64,000 nt of DNA from Streptomyces barringtoniae (GTDB taxonomy: Bacteria > Actinomycetota > Actinomycetes > Streptomycetales > Streptomycetaceae). Location of the stretch: contig NZ_JAJHNP010000006.1 of NCBI RefSeq assembly GCF_020819595.1, forward strand, positions 62,001 to 126,000. Direction: 5' to 3'. Both the position numbers and the translations under genes were made by a program. This document shows, piece after piece, positions 21,931 to 29,494 of this stretch. The notes under the pieces are model-generated. The model had not been told where the DNA came from. It worked only from the letters and a program-made list of their open reading frames with translations, and searched no databases. The stretch's first letter is position 1, and every line of letters begins with the position of its first letter.

Positions 21931-23616
21931 TCAGGCCGTCGTGAACCACACCGTCGTGTCGGCGGGCACCTTGGTCTCGTCGTCGGCCTCGGTCACCTCA
22001 CCACTGGCGAGCAGCACACGGCCGTACGCCGGGGTCGCCACCGACTCCCCCGTGGTGTTCGCGACGCAGACGAACTCCCCGCGCCGGAAGGCCAGGACGC
22101 CCTCGGGCGCCCGCAGCCACTCCACCGCGTCGCCCGCGCCCAGGTCGGGCTGGGTCCGGCGGACGGTCAGGGCCGTGCGGTACAGCTCCAGCGTCGAGCC
22201 GGGGACACCCGTCTGCGCCTCCACACTCAGCTCGCCCCAGCTCGCGGGCTGCGGGAGCCAGCTGCCGCCGCTGCCGAAGCCGTACGACGAGCCCTCGCGG
22301 GCCCACGGGATCGGCACCCGGCAGCCGTCGCGGAAGCCGTCCTGGCCGGCGCCTCGGAAGTACGCCGGGTCCTGGCGCACCTCGTCGGGCAGGTCGACCA
22401 CGTCCGGCAGGCCCAGTTCCTCGCCCTGGTAGATGTACGCCGACCCGGGCAGCGCCAGCATGAGGAGCGTGGCGGCGCGGGCGCGGCGCAGGCCCAGTTC
22501 GCGGTCGCCCGCCGTGCGGATCTGGGTGCCGAGGCCGGGCGGGTTGGCGAAGCGGGTGGCGTGCCGGGTGACGTCGTGGTTGGACAGCACCCAGGTGGCG
22601 GGTGCGCCGACCGGGCGCATGGCCTCCAGGGTGCGATCGATGACCGTACGGAGTTCGGCCGCGTCCCACTCCGTGCTCAGGTACTGGAAGTTGAAGGCCT
22701 GGTGCAGCTCGTCCGGGCGGACGTAGTTGGCGGTGCGCTCGACGGTCGGGGTCCAGGCCTCCGCCACGAAGATGCGCTCACCGGCGTATTCGTCGAGGAT
22801 GCGGCGCCACTGGCGGTAGATCGCGTGGACGCCGTCCTGGTCGAAGAACGGCATGACATCGCTGCCCAGCAGTTTGAGCTGGTCGTGGGAGCCGAGGTCG
22901 GGCAGGCCGTCGGCCTTGACCAGGCCGTGCGCCACGTCGATGCGGAAGCCGTCCACGCCCATGTCCAGCCAGAAGCGCAGGATGGAGCGGAACTCGTCGC
23001 CGACGGCCGGGTGGTCCCAGTTGAAGTCGGGCTGCTCGGGAGCGAAGAGATGCAGGTACCACTCGCCGGGGGTGCCGTTAGGCTCGGTGACGCGCGTCCA
23101 GGCGGGGCCGCCGAAGATGGACTCCCAGTCGTTGGGCGGGAGTTCGCCGTTCTTCCCCTTGCCGGGGCGGAAGTGGTAGCGCTCGCGCAGCGGGGAGCCG
23201 GGGCCCTCGGCGAGGGCGCGCTTGAACCACTCGTGCTGGTCGGAGGAGTGGTTCGGCACGAGGTCGACGATGATCCTCAGTCCCAGCTCGTGGGCGTCGC
23301 GGATCAGCGCGTCGGCGTCGAGCAGGTTGCCGAACATCGGGTCGACGGCGCGGTAGTCGGCGACGTCGTAGCCCGCGTCGGCCTGCGGGGAGGCGTAGAA
23401 GGGGCTGAGCCACACGGCGTCGACGCCGAGGTCGCGCAGGTACGGCAGGCGGGAGCGTACGCCTTCCAGGTCGCCCATGCCGTCGCCGTTGCTGTCGGCG
23501 AAGCTGCGCGGATAGACCTGGTAGATGACCGCGTCCCGCCACCAGTCGCGGCGGCGGTCGGCGACGGCTGCGACGGTGGAGTGGTGGGCCGGTGCGGCAG
23601 GGTGCTGCTGGCTCAT
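21931..23616 (-). CDS. Cytoplasmic alpha-glucosidase (GH13, maltodextrin hydrolysis)
   Basis: The 561-residue enzyme lacks a signal peptide and should hydrolyse imported maltose and maltodextrins to glucose. GH13 features: YQVYPRSFADSNGDGMGDL at the N-terminus, VDLVPNHSSDQHEWF (oligosaccharidase-type region), nucleophile Asp227 (GVDGFRIDVAHG), acid/base Glu286 (FVAEAWTP) and Asp348 (VLSNHDVTRH). ATG 23616 follows AAGGA; the frame continues upstream through antisense malG sequence and is not part of the gene. It is the last gene of malE-F-G-glucosidase, separated from malG by about 200 bp of structured DNA, and is followed by a strong terminator. Confidence 0.95.
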   Translation of the reverse strand: MSQQHPAAPAHHSTVAAVADRRRDWWRDAVIYQVYPRSFADSNGDGMGDLEGVRSRLPYLRDLGVDAVWLSPFYASPQADAGYDVADYRAVDPMFGNLLDADALIRDAHELGLRIIVDLVPNHSSDQHEWFKRALAEGPGSPLRERYHFRPGKGKNGELPPNDWESIFGGPAWTRVTEPNGTPGEWYLHLFAPEQPDFNWDHPAVGDEFRSILRFWLDMGVDGFRIDVAHGLVKADGLPDLGSHDQLKLLGSDVMPFFDQDGVHAIYRQWRRILDEYAGERIFVAEAWTPTVERTANYVRPDELHQAFNFQYLSTEWDAAELRTVIDRTLEAMRPVGAPATWVLSNHDVTRHATRFANPPGLGTQIRTAGDRELGLRRARAATLLMLALPGSAYIYQGEELGLPDVVDLPDEVRQDPAYFRGAGQDGFRDGCRVPIPWAREGSSYGFGSGGSWLPQPASWGELSVEAQTGVPGSTLELYRTALTVRRTQPDLGAGDAVEWLRAPEGVLAFRRGEFVCVANTTGESVATPAYGRVLLASGEVTEADDETKVPADTTVWFTTA

Positions 23617-23633
23617 GGCGTCCTTGGTGTGAT

Positions 23634-23673
23634 GGGGGTCCCCCCGCGCGAGCGCAGCCGAGCGTGGGGGAGG
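23634..23673. repeat. Streptomyces-type dispersed small palindromic element
   Basis: GGGGGTCCCCCCGCGCGAGC opens a 40-bp imperfect palindrome that closes with AGCCGAGCGTGGGGGAGG. From memory, this exact style of element (CCCCCACGCTCGG ... GGGGGACCCCC) is dispersed in many Streptomyces intergenic regions. It sits just before the glucosidase ribosome binding site. Confidence 0.6.
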
Positions 23674-23732
23674 TGTTCGGGTCATGGGCGCGTGGGCGCG
23701 ACGGCGGATGCGGGTGGGCCGGGGGGGTGCGA

Positions 23733-23776
23733 GGCGGCCGCGGTGACAGCGGGGTCGGATGGACACCGCGGCCGCC
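23733..23776 (-). terminator. Hairpin between malG and alpha-glucosidase
   Basis: A perfect 13-bp stem, GGCGGCCGCGGTG (23733-23745) with CACCGCGGCCGCC (23764-23776) and an 18-base loop, lies 41 bp after the malG stop. It may be a partial terminator or an mRNA-stabilising structure that sets lower glucosidase expression. Confidence 0.6.
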
Positions 23777-23816
23777 TGCCCGCGCGGTGAGGCGCGCGGG
23801 AGTCCCGGGGCGGGCG

Positions 23817-24719
23817 TCAGCCCTTGGTGCCGCCGGCGGTGAGGCCGGTGACGAGGTTCTTCTGCACGAGGTAGAAGAACACCGACACGGGTATCGCGAT
23901 CAGCACCGCAGTGGCGGCCATGTAGTTCCACTGGGCGTCGTGCTCGCTGACGAAGGTCTGCAGACCGACGGCGAAGGTGTACTTGGAGTCGTCCAGCATG
24001 AAGGTGGTCGCGAAGGCGACCTCGCCGACGGCGGTGATGAAGTTGTAGAACGCGGCGACGGCCAGGCCCGGGCGGGCCAGCGGCAGGATCAGCCGGAAGA
24101 AGGTGCCGAAGGGGCTCAGTCCGTCGACACGTCCGGCCTCGTCGATCTCGAAGGGGATGGTGTCGAAGTACCCCTTGAGCAGCCAGGCGCTGTACGGCAC
24201 GGCGGTGGTGCAGTTGATGACGATCAGCGCCCAGTAGGTGTCGATGAGATCGAGCTGGCTGAAGATCTCGTACATCGGCACGATCAGGATGGCGATCGGG
24301 AAGGCCTGGGTGAGCAGCAGGACCCACATCAGCTGCTTGTAGCCGGGGAAGCGCATCCGGGAGACCGCGTAGCCGGTGGTGGCGGCCACGAAGACACCGA
24401 TCAGGGTGGTGCCGCCGGCCACGATCATCGTCGACTTGAACCAGTCGAAGAAGCCGGTGTGCTCCAGCACGAAGCTGTAGTTGGAGAAGCTGAGCTTGCC
24501 CAGGATCTTGCCCGGGTGCAGGTAGTCGTCCTTCTCGGGGCCGAGTGACAGGAAGATCAGCCAGGCCACCGGGGCGAGTGCGATCAGGCTCGCGAGGGCG
24601 AGGCCGCCGTGCAGGAGGGCGGCGCCGAGCGGGCCGCGTTCGCCGCGGCGGGTCCGGCGCGGGGGCTGCGCGGCGGGGGCCGGCCCGGCCTCGGTCTTTT
24701 CGAGGGTCGTGGTGCTCAT
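23817..24719 (-). CDS. malG: Maltose/maltodextrin ABC transporter permease MalG
   Basis: The 300-residue inner-membrane permease has about six hydrophobic segments and the EAA loop IDEAGRVDGLSPFGTFFRLI followed by LPLARPGL, which docks to the shared ATPase. It ends with the MalG-type tail GLTAGGTKG. ATG 24719 lies eight bases after AGGAG; an in-frame start at 24758 would overlap malF and is less likely. It works with MalF and lipoprotein MalE to import maltodextrins. No ATPase gene lies in the operon; in Streptomyces the multi-purpose MsiK encoded elsewhere supplies this role, which I infer here too. Confidence 0.96.
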   Translation of the reverse strand: MSTTTLEKTEAGPAPAAQPPRRTRRGERGPLGAALLHGGLALASLIALAPVAWLIFLSLGPEKDDYLHPGKILGKLSFSNYSFVLEHTGFFDWFKSTMIVAGGTTLIGVFVAATTGYAVSRMRFPGYKQLMWVLLLTQAFPIAILIVPMYEIFSQLDLIDTYWALIVINCTTAVPYSAWLLKGYFDTIPFEIDEAGRVDGLSPFGTFFRLILPLARPGLAVAAFYNFITAVGEVAFATTFMLDDSKYTFAVGLQTFVSEHDAQWNYMAATAVLIAIPVSVFFYLVQKNLVTGLTAGGTKG

Positions 24720-24738
24720 GGTGGTGGCTCCTGCGGCG

Positions 24739-25743
24739 TCAGACGGCGAGCTGGTCATTGCGCTTCAGCCAGCGGAAGTAGAAGGAGGTGAAGACGGTGA
24801 TGATCGACAGCAGCAGTACGCCGTACGCGGCGGACTGGGCGAAGTCGCGCGGCTGCTGACCGAAGCCCAGGAAGTAGGCCCAGGTGACGAGGATCTGGGC
24901 GTCCGGGGCGCTGGTCGGGCCGAACAGCAGGAAGATGATGGCGAACTGGTTGAAGGTCCAGATGATGCCGAGGAGTACGACCGTGGAGCTGACCGAGCGC
25001 AGGCCCGGCAGGGTGACGTGCCGGAAGCGCTGCCAGGCGCTCGCGCCGTCCATCTCGGCGGCCTCGTAGAGCGAGGAGTCGATGGACTGCAGTCCGCCGA
25101 GCAGCGAGAGCATCATGAACGGCACACCGCACCAGGTGTTGACCATGATCGCGGCGAAGCGCTGACAGAAGGTGTCCTCCAGCCACTGCGGCTGGGGCAT
25201 GTGGAGCGCGTGCAGGATCTGGTTGATCACTCCGGAGTCGGCGAGCATGATCCGCCAGGAGAAGACGGTGACGAAGGTCGGCACGGCCCAGGGCAGGACC
25301 AGCAGCACCCGGTAGAAGGTGCGGCCGCGCAGCTTCTCGTTGAGCATGAGCGCGAGGCACAGGCCGATGGTGTAGTGCAGCGCCACGCACGCGGCCGTCC
25401 AGACGACCGTCCACAGGAAGTGCGACCAGAACCGGTCGTAGGACAGCGGGCCGAACAGGATGTCCTTGTAGTTGCCGAACCCGATGAACTTGTAGGTCGC
25501 CGGGATGTGGTTGACGCCGATGGTGCGCGCCGAGTTGAGGCTGTTGGCGTCGGTGAGCGTGAGGTAGACGCCGCGGAGCAGCGGATAGCCCACGATCACG
25601 GCGAGTACGACGACCACCGGGGCGATCATCGCGTAGGCGTACCAGTACTTCTGGTAGCCGTTCTTGATGCGCTGCCCCAGCCCGGGCCGAGGCGCGCGGT
25701 CACCGCGGCGCTTGCCGGTCGCGCGGTCGATGGCGACTGTCAT
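24739..25743 (-). CDS. malF: Maltose/maltodextrin ABC transporter permease MalF
   Basis: The 334-residue permease has an N-terminal cytoplasmic stretch, six or more membrane segments and the EAA loop SLYEAAEMDGASAWQRFRHV followed by TLPGL. It is shorter than the enteric MalF (514 residues) because it lacks the large periplasmic insert, as usual for actinobacterial sugar permeases. The ATG at 25743 lies 101 bp after the malE stop, across a hairpin; malG follows 19 bp later. It forms the channel with MalG. Confidence 0.96.
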   Translation of the reverse strand: MTVAIDRATGKRRGDRAPRPGLGQRIKNGYQKYWYAYAMIAPVVVVLAVIVGYPLLRGVYLTLTDANSLNSARTIGVNHIPATYKFIGFGNYKDILFGPLSYDRFWSHFLWTVVWTAACVALHYTIGLCLALMLNEKLRGRTFYRVLLVLPWAVPTFVTVFSWRIMLADSGVINQILHALHMPQPQWLEDTFCQRFAAIMVNTWCGVPFMMLSLLGGLQSIDSSLYEAAEMDGASAWQRFRHVTLPGLRSVSSTVVLLGIIWTFNQFAIIFLLFGPTSAPDAQILVTWAYFLGFGQQPRDFAQSAAYGVLLLSIITVFTSFYFRWLKRNDQLAV

Positions 25744-25789
25744 GGTTCGACACCTTCAAAACGATCAGGGGTTGGGCCGGGCACAGGGC

Positions 25790-25838
25790 GGTGGCCGCCG
25801 GATCCTTCCCCTCCTTACGAGAGGATCCGACGGCCACC
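25790..25838 (-). repeat. Hairpin between malE and malF
   Basis: GGTGGCCGCCGGATCC (25790-25805) pairs with GGATCCGACGGCCACC (25823-25838) over 16 positions with one mismatch and a 17-base loop. It starts 6 bp after the malE stop. Such structures between binding-protein and permease genes often cause partial termination or protect upstream mRNA, giving excess MalE; that role is inferred. Confidence 0.8.
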
Positions 25839-25844
25839 CGGGCG

Positions 25845-27119
25845 TCACTTGCTGAAGTCGGGCACCAGCTTGGCGATGGCGACCTCGGCGTTGCTCAGGC
25901 CCTTGTCCAGGGACTCCTTGCCGCCGGCGACCTTCGGCAGCTCGGTGTCGAGCGGACCCCACAGGGAGCTGTACTCGGGCAGCGCCGGGCGGGGCTGGGC
26001 GGCGGGCAGGACGGACTGGAAGCCGGCGATGCCGGGGTCGGCCTTGACCTGCGCGGTGTAGGCGTCCTCACGGGTGGGCAGGGTGGAGTTCTTCAGGGCG
26101 ATGGTCTCCTGGGAGGCCGCCGAGGTCATGAACTTCACGAACTTCAGCGCCGCGTCCTGGTGGGACTTGTCGGAGCCGGCGTAGACCGCGAGGTTGTGGC
26201 CGCCGGTCGGGGCGCCCGCCTTGCCGCTGGAGCCGGCCGGGACGGTGGCGATGCCGAGGTTGGACTTGTCCGTGAAGGCGCTGCCCTTGTAGAAGTTCGT
26301 GATCTCCCAGGGGCCCTGGATGATCGCGGCGACCTTGCCGTTGACGAACGCGTCCTGGATGTGGGCGTAGGCGTCGGCGGTGGTGTCGGCCTTGTGCAGG
26401 CCCTTGCCGGAGAACGTGCTCAGCCACGTGCCGTAGGCCTTCTTGGCGGCGGCCGAGTCGACGGTGATCTTCTTGGCGGTGGCGTCGACGGTGTCGGTGC
26501 CCTCGCCGTAGAGGAAGGTCTGCGCGTAGTAGGCCTGGGTGGAGCCCCAGTAGCCGAACTGTCCGGTCTTGGCCTGGATCTTGGCGGCGTCGGACTTCAG
26601 CTCGTCCCAGGTCTTGGGCGCCTCGGCGATGCCGGCCTTCTTGAACAGGGCCTTGTTGTAGACGAGGGCGAGGGTGTCGGTGACCAGCGGCACGCCGTAG
26701 GTCTTGCCCTGGTACTGGGCCTGCTGGATCAGGTTGGGCCGGAACTTGGCCTGGTCGGCGAGGGCCTCGGTGCCGTCCAGCGGCAGGAAGTAGCCCTTCT
26801 TGGCGAAGGCCGGGGTCCAGCCGACCTCGGAGCGCAGCACGTCCGGGGCGCCCTTGGAGCCGGCGGCGGTGTCGAACTTGTTCTGCGCCTGGTCGAAGGG
26901 GACGTTGACGTACTTGACCTTGATGTTCTTGTTGGCGGCCTCGAACTGCTTGATCAGGGCCTGGTACGTCGGCGCCTCGTTCGTGGCGTTGGAGGTGTCC
27001 CACCAGGTGATGGTCACCGGGCCGCCGGCCTTGCCGCTGTCGCTGTTACCGCCGCCGCAGGCCGTCGCCGCGAGGGCGAGGGACGCCACCAGCGCGGAGG
27101 CCGCTATGCCACGCCGCAT
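25845..27119 (-). CDS. malE: Maltose/maltodextrin-binding lipoprotein MalE
   Basis: The 424-residue solute-binding protein has a lipoprotein signal with lipobox LAATAC (Cys21) and the family-1 extracellular binding fold: ITWWDTSNATNEAPTYQALI, a hinge region with GVPLVTDTLALVYNK, and FVNGKVAAIIQGPWEITN. It captures maltodextrins outside the membrane and delivers them to MalF-MalG. It is the first gene of the leftward operon and is divergent from malR, across about 380 bp containing CTTGCA repeats. The start at ATG 27119 has AAGGAGA six bases upstream. Confidence 0.96.
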   Translation of the reverse strand: MRRGIAASALVASLALAATACGGGNSDSGKAGGPVTITWWDTSNATNEAPTYQALIKQFEAANKNIKVKYVNVPFDQAQNKFDTAAGSKGAPDVLRSEVGWTPAFAKKGYFLPLDGTEALADQAKFRPNLIQQAQYQGKTYGVPLVTDTLALVYNKALFKKAGIAEAPKTWDELKSDAAKIQAKTGQFGYWGSTQAYYAQTFLYGEGTDTVDATAKKITVDSAAAKKAYGTWLSTFSGKGLHKADTTADAYAHIQDAFVNGKVAAIIQGPWEITNFYKGSAFTDKSNLGIATVPAGSSGKAGAPTGGHNLAVYAGSDKSHQDAALKFVKFMTSAASQETIALKNSTLPTREDAYTAQVKADPGIAGFQSVLPAAQPRPALPEYSSLWGPLDTELPKVAGGKESLDKGLSNAEVAIAKLVPDFSK

Positions 27120-27235
27120 GAGTTCTCCTTGAGGGTTTAAGCCCGAGTGAGGCAGGGGCGGTTCCCGTCCGCCGTCCCTGCGGTCTTGCCGACAGCGCCG
27201 TTGCGGCGGCCGGGCGACCAGGAACGTAACAGCGT

Positions 27236-27280
27236 TGTAAGCGTTGCGAAAGACCTTGCAGAAAAAAAGTGCAAGGGAAC
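27236..27280 (-). promoter_or_regulatory. malE promoter region with MalR operator
   Basis: A 7-bp perfect inverted repeat CCTTGCA (27254-27260) / TGCAAGG (27270-27276) spans nine bases. TACAAC-like sequence on the minus strand (near 27236) can be a -10 about 16 bp from CTGCAA, so the operator would cover the -35 region. This fits repression of malEFG by MalR, known in Streptomyces. Confidence 0.6.
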
Positions 27281-27361
27281 ACGATGGTTACCCGCTCGTG
27301 ACCGGCGCTCGACCCCGTCGCAACCGTGTATTGGGGCCGGTGGGGCGGTGACGGCGGCACT

Positions 27362-27387
27362 TGTGCAAGACTCTGCAAGCTCTTGCC
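27362..27387 (+). promoter_or_regulatory. Candidate MalR autoregulatory operator
   Basis: TGCAAG occurs at 27364-27369 and again at 27374-27379 (10-bp phase), followed by CTTGCC at 27382-27387. It lies just upstream of malR, suggesting autoregulation. Confidence 0.5.
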
Positions 27388-27502
27388 ACCATGAATTCGA
27401 GGGAGCGCGATGAGGCAGCAACCCACGGCGGGCCGTTCGGCTGCCCGTGCCCGGCGTCCGGCCGGTGGGCAAGGCGACATACGACCGGTACAGTCCGGTG
27501 CC

Positions 27503-28537
27503 GTGACCACACGGCTTGCCGACATCGCTGCGCAGGCGGGGGTGAGCGAAGCGACCGTCAGCCGGGTCCTCAACGGCAAGCCGGGCGTCGCCGCCACCAC
27601 CCGCCAGTCCGTGCTGGCCGCACTGGACGTCCTGGGCTACGAGCGCCCGGTCCGGCTGCGGCAGCGCAGCGAGGGGCTGGTCGGGCTGATCACGCCGGAG
27701 CTGGAGAACCCGATATTCCCGGCCCTGGCCCAGGTCATCGGCCAGGCGCTGACCCGGCAGGGCTACACGCCGGTGCTCGCCACCCAGACTCCCGGCGGCT
27801 CGACCGAGGACGAGCTGACCGAGATGCTGGTGGACCGCGGCGTCGCGGGGATCATCTATGTCTCCGGGCTGCACGCCGACACCACCGCCGACATGCAGCG
27901 CTATGAGCGGCTGCGGGCGCAGGGCGTGCCGTTCGTGCTGGTGGACGGGTTCTCGCCGAAGGTGCAGGCGCCGTTCATCTCCCCCGACGACCGGGCCGCG
28001 ATGACGCTCGCGGTGACCCACCTGGTGTCGCTGGGCCACACCCGGATCGGGCTGGCGCTCGGGCCGAAGCGGTTCGTGCCGGTGCAGCGCAAGATCGAGG
28101 GCTTCGTGCGGGCGGTGCAGGACCAGTTGGGGCTCGCCGCCGAGGTGGTCGAGACCGAGCTGATCCAGCACTCGCTGTACACCCTGGAGGGCGGTCAGGC
28201 CGCCGCGACGGCACTGATCGAGCGGGACTGCACGGCCGTGGTGTGCGCGAGCGACATGATGGCGCTCGGTGCCATACGGGCGGCCCGGCAGCGGGGTCTG
28301 GAAGTGCCCCGGGACGTGTCGGTGGTCGGCTTCGACGACTCCCCGCTGATCGCTTTCACCGACCCGCCGCTGACCACCGTCCGCAAGCCGGTGCCCGCGA
28401 TGGGACAGGCCGCGGTGCGCACGTTGCTGGAGGAGATCGGCGGGACGCCCGCGCCGCACAGCGAGTTCGTGTTCATGCCGGAGCTGGTGGTGCGCGGTTC
28501 GACCGCTTCGGCACCGAATGTCGTCCGTACGTCGTAG
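27503..28537 (+). CDS. malR: LacI-family repressor of maltose/starch utilisation
   Basis: The 344-residue regulator has an N-terminal LacI HTH, TTRLADIAAQAGVSEATVSR followed by VLNGKPGVA, and a periplasmic-binding-like ligand domain with LVGLITPELENPIF and VVGFDDSPLIAFTDPPLTTV. It matches MalR/Reg1 of Streptomyces, repressor of malEFG and amylase genes. I start at GTG 27503 because LacI proteins begin next to the HTH and 344 residues is the length I recall for S. coelicolor MalR. ATG 27410 has a better ribosome binding site (GGGAG) and would add 31 residues of basic, disordered sequence, so the start is not settled. It is divergent from malE. Confidence 0.94.
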   Translation: MTTRLADIAAQAGVSEATVSRVLNGKPGVAATTRQSVLAALDVLGYERPVRLRQRSEGLVGLITPELENPIFPALAQVIGQALTRQGYTPVLATQTPGGSTEDELTEMLVDRGVAGIIYVSGLHADTTADMQRYERLRAQGVPFVLVDGFSPKVQAPFISPDDRAAMTLAVTHLVSLGHTRIGLALGPKRFVPVQRKIEGFVRAVQDQLGLAAEVVETELIQHSLYTLEGGQAAATALIERDCTAVVCASDMMALGAIRAARQRGLEVPRDVSVVGFDDSPLIAFTDPPLTTVRKPVPAMGQAAVRTLLEEIGGTPAPHSEFVFMPELVVRGSTASAPNVVRTS

Positions 28538-28605
28538 AAGGTGCGTCCCGGACCCGACCTTGGGATGATCGGTCGAAGACGCCTTTTCTGGCAGACTTGA
28601 TGCCT

Positions 28606-29481
28606 ATGAGTGACTCGACCGTGACGCAGCCGGAAGGTCGCGAGGAGGTGGCCGTTCCGCAGGCCGTCACGGGCGAGGACAGGCGGACTCCGCTGGGCCG
28701 GTTGCGGCGCCCGCGCCGGCCCCGGCTCTGGTTCGAGATCCTTCTGATCGCGGTGAGTTACTGGACGTACTCGCTGATCCGCAACGCCGTCCCGGAGCAG
28801 CGGGGCAAGGCGCTGCGCAACGCCGACTGGATCTGGAGCGCCGAGCACCATCTGGGCATCGCCCTCGAACAATCCGTCAACCATGCGCTGAACTCGGTGA
28901 CTTGGCTGATCATCGGGATGAACTACTACTACGCCACCTTGCACTTCATCGTCACGATCGGGGTGCTGGTGTGGTTGTACCGGTGGCATCCGGGGCGTTA
29001 CGCGGCGGCGCGGCTGGCGCTGTTCGCGACGACGGGTGTGGCCCTGCTCGGTTACTATCTGTTTCCGCTCGCGCCGCCCCGGTTGATGCGCGGCGGGCAC
29101 TTCGTGGACACCGTGATGGTGCACCACACCTGGGGCTCGATGGCCTCCGGCGATCTGAAGCACATGTCGAACCAGTACGCGGCGATGCCGTCGATGCACA
29201 TCGGCTGGTCGCTGTGGTGCGGGCTGACGGTCTTCGCGCTGGCGTCCGTGCCGTGGGTGCGGGTGCTGGGCCTGCTCTACCCGGCGGCCACCCTGCTGGT
29301 CATCGTTGCCACGGCCAACCACTTCTGGCTGGACGCGGTGGGCGGAGTGCTCTGCCTGGCCTTCGGCTTCACGGTGGCACGGATGTGGTACGGCGCGCTG
29401 CCGTACGCCCTGCCCAGGGTGGTCCCGGCCCGCAGGCACGAGCCGGAGCCCGCGGCGGTCCGGGCCGTCCGGGCGCCGTAG
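28606..29481 (+). CDS. PAP2-superfamily membrane phosphatase
   Basis: The 291-residue membrane protein has about six hydrophobic segments and PAP2-type phosphatase motifs: NQYAAMPSMHIGWSLWC (PSMH box with catalytic-type His) and TANHFWLDAVGG (final His/Asp box). The first KxxxxxxRP motif is weak; FPLAPPRLMRGG is nearest. These motifs resemble the inositolphosphotransferase/PAP2_3 subgroup common in actinomycetes, which act on lipid phosphates at the membrane. Two adjacent ATGs (28600, 28606) are possible and neither has a clear ribosome binding site. It ends 13 bp before the convergent glnE stop. Confidence 0.88.
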   Translation: MSDSTVTQPEGREEVAVPQAVTGEDRRTPLGRLRRPRRPRLWFEILLIAVSYWTYSLIRNAVPEQRGKALRNADWIWSAEHHLGIALEQSVNHALNSVTWLIIGMNYYYATLHFIVTIGVLVWLYRWHPGRYAAARLALFATTGVALLGYYLFPLAPPRLMRGGHFVDTVMVHHTWGSMASGDLKHMSNQYAAMPSMHIGWSLWCGLTVFALASVPWVRVLGLLYPAATLLVIVATANHFWLDAVGGVLCLAFGFTVARMWYGALPYALPRVVPARRHEPEPAAVRAVRAP

Positions 29482-29494
29482 CACCGGCCGGTCG

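Noticed and set aside
23617..24327. Extension of the alpha-glucosidase frame upstream through malG
   Set aside because: The frame is open but out of register with malG and lacks a signal or domain; ATG 23616 with AAGGA fits GH13 N-termini.
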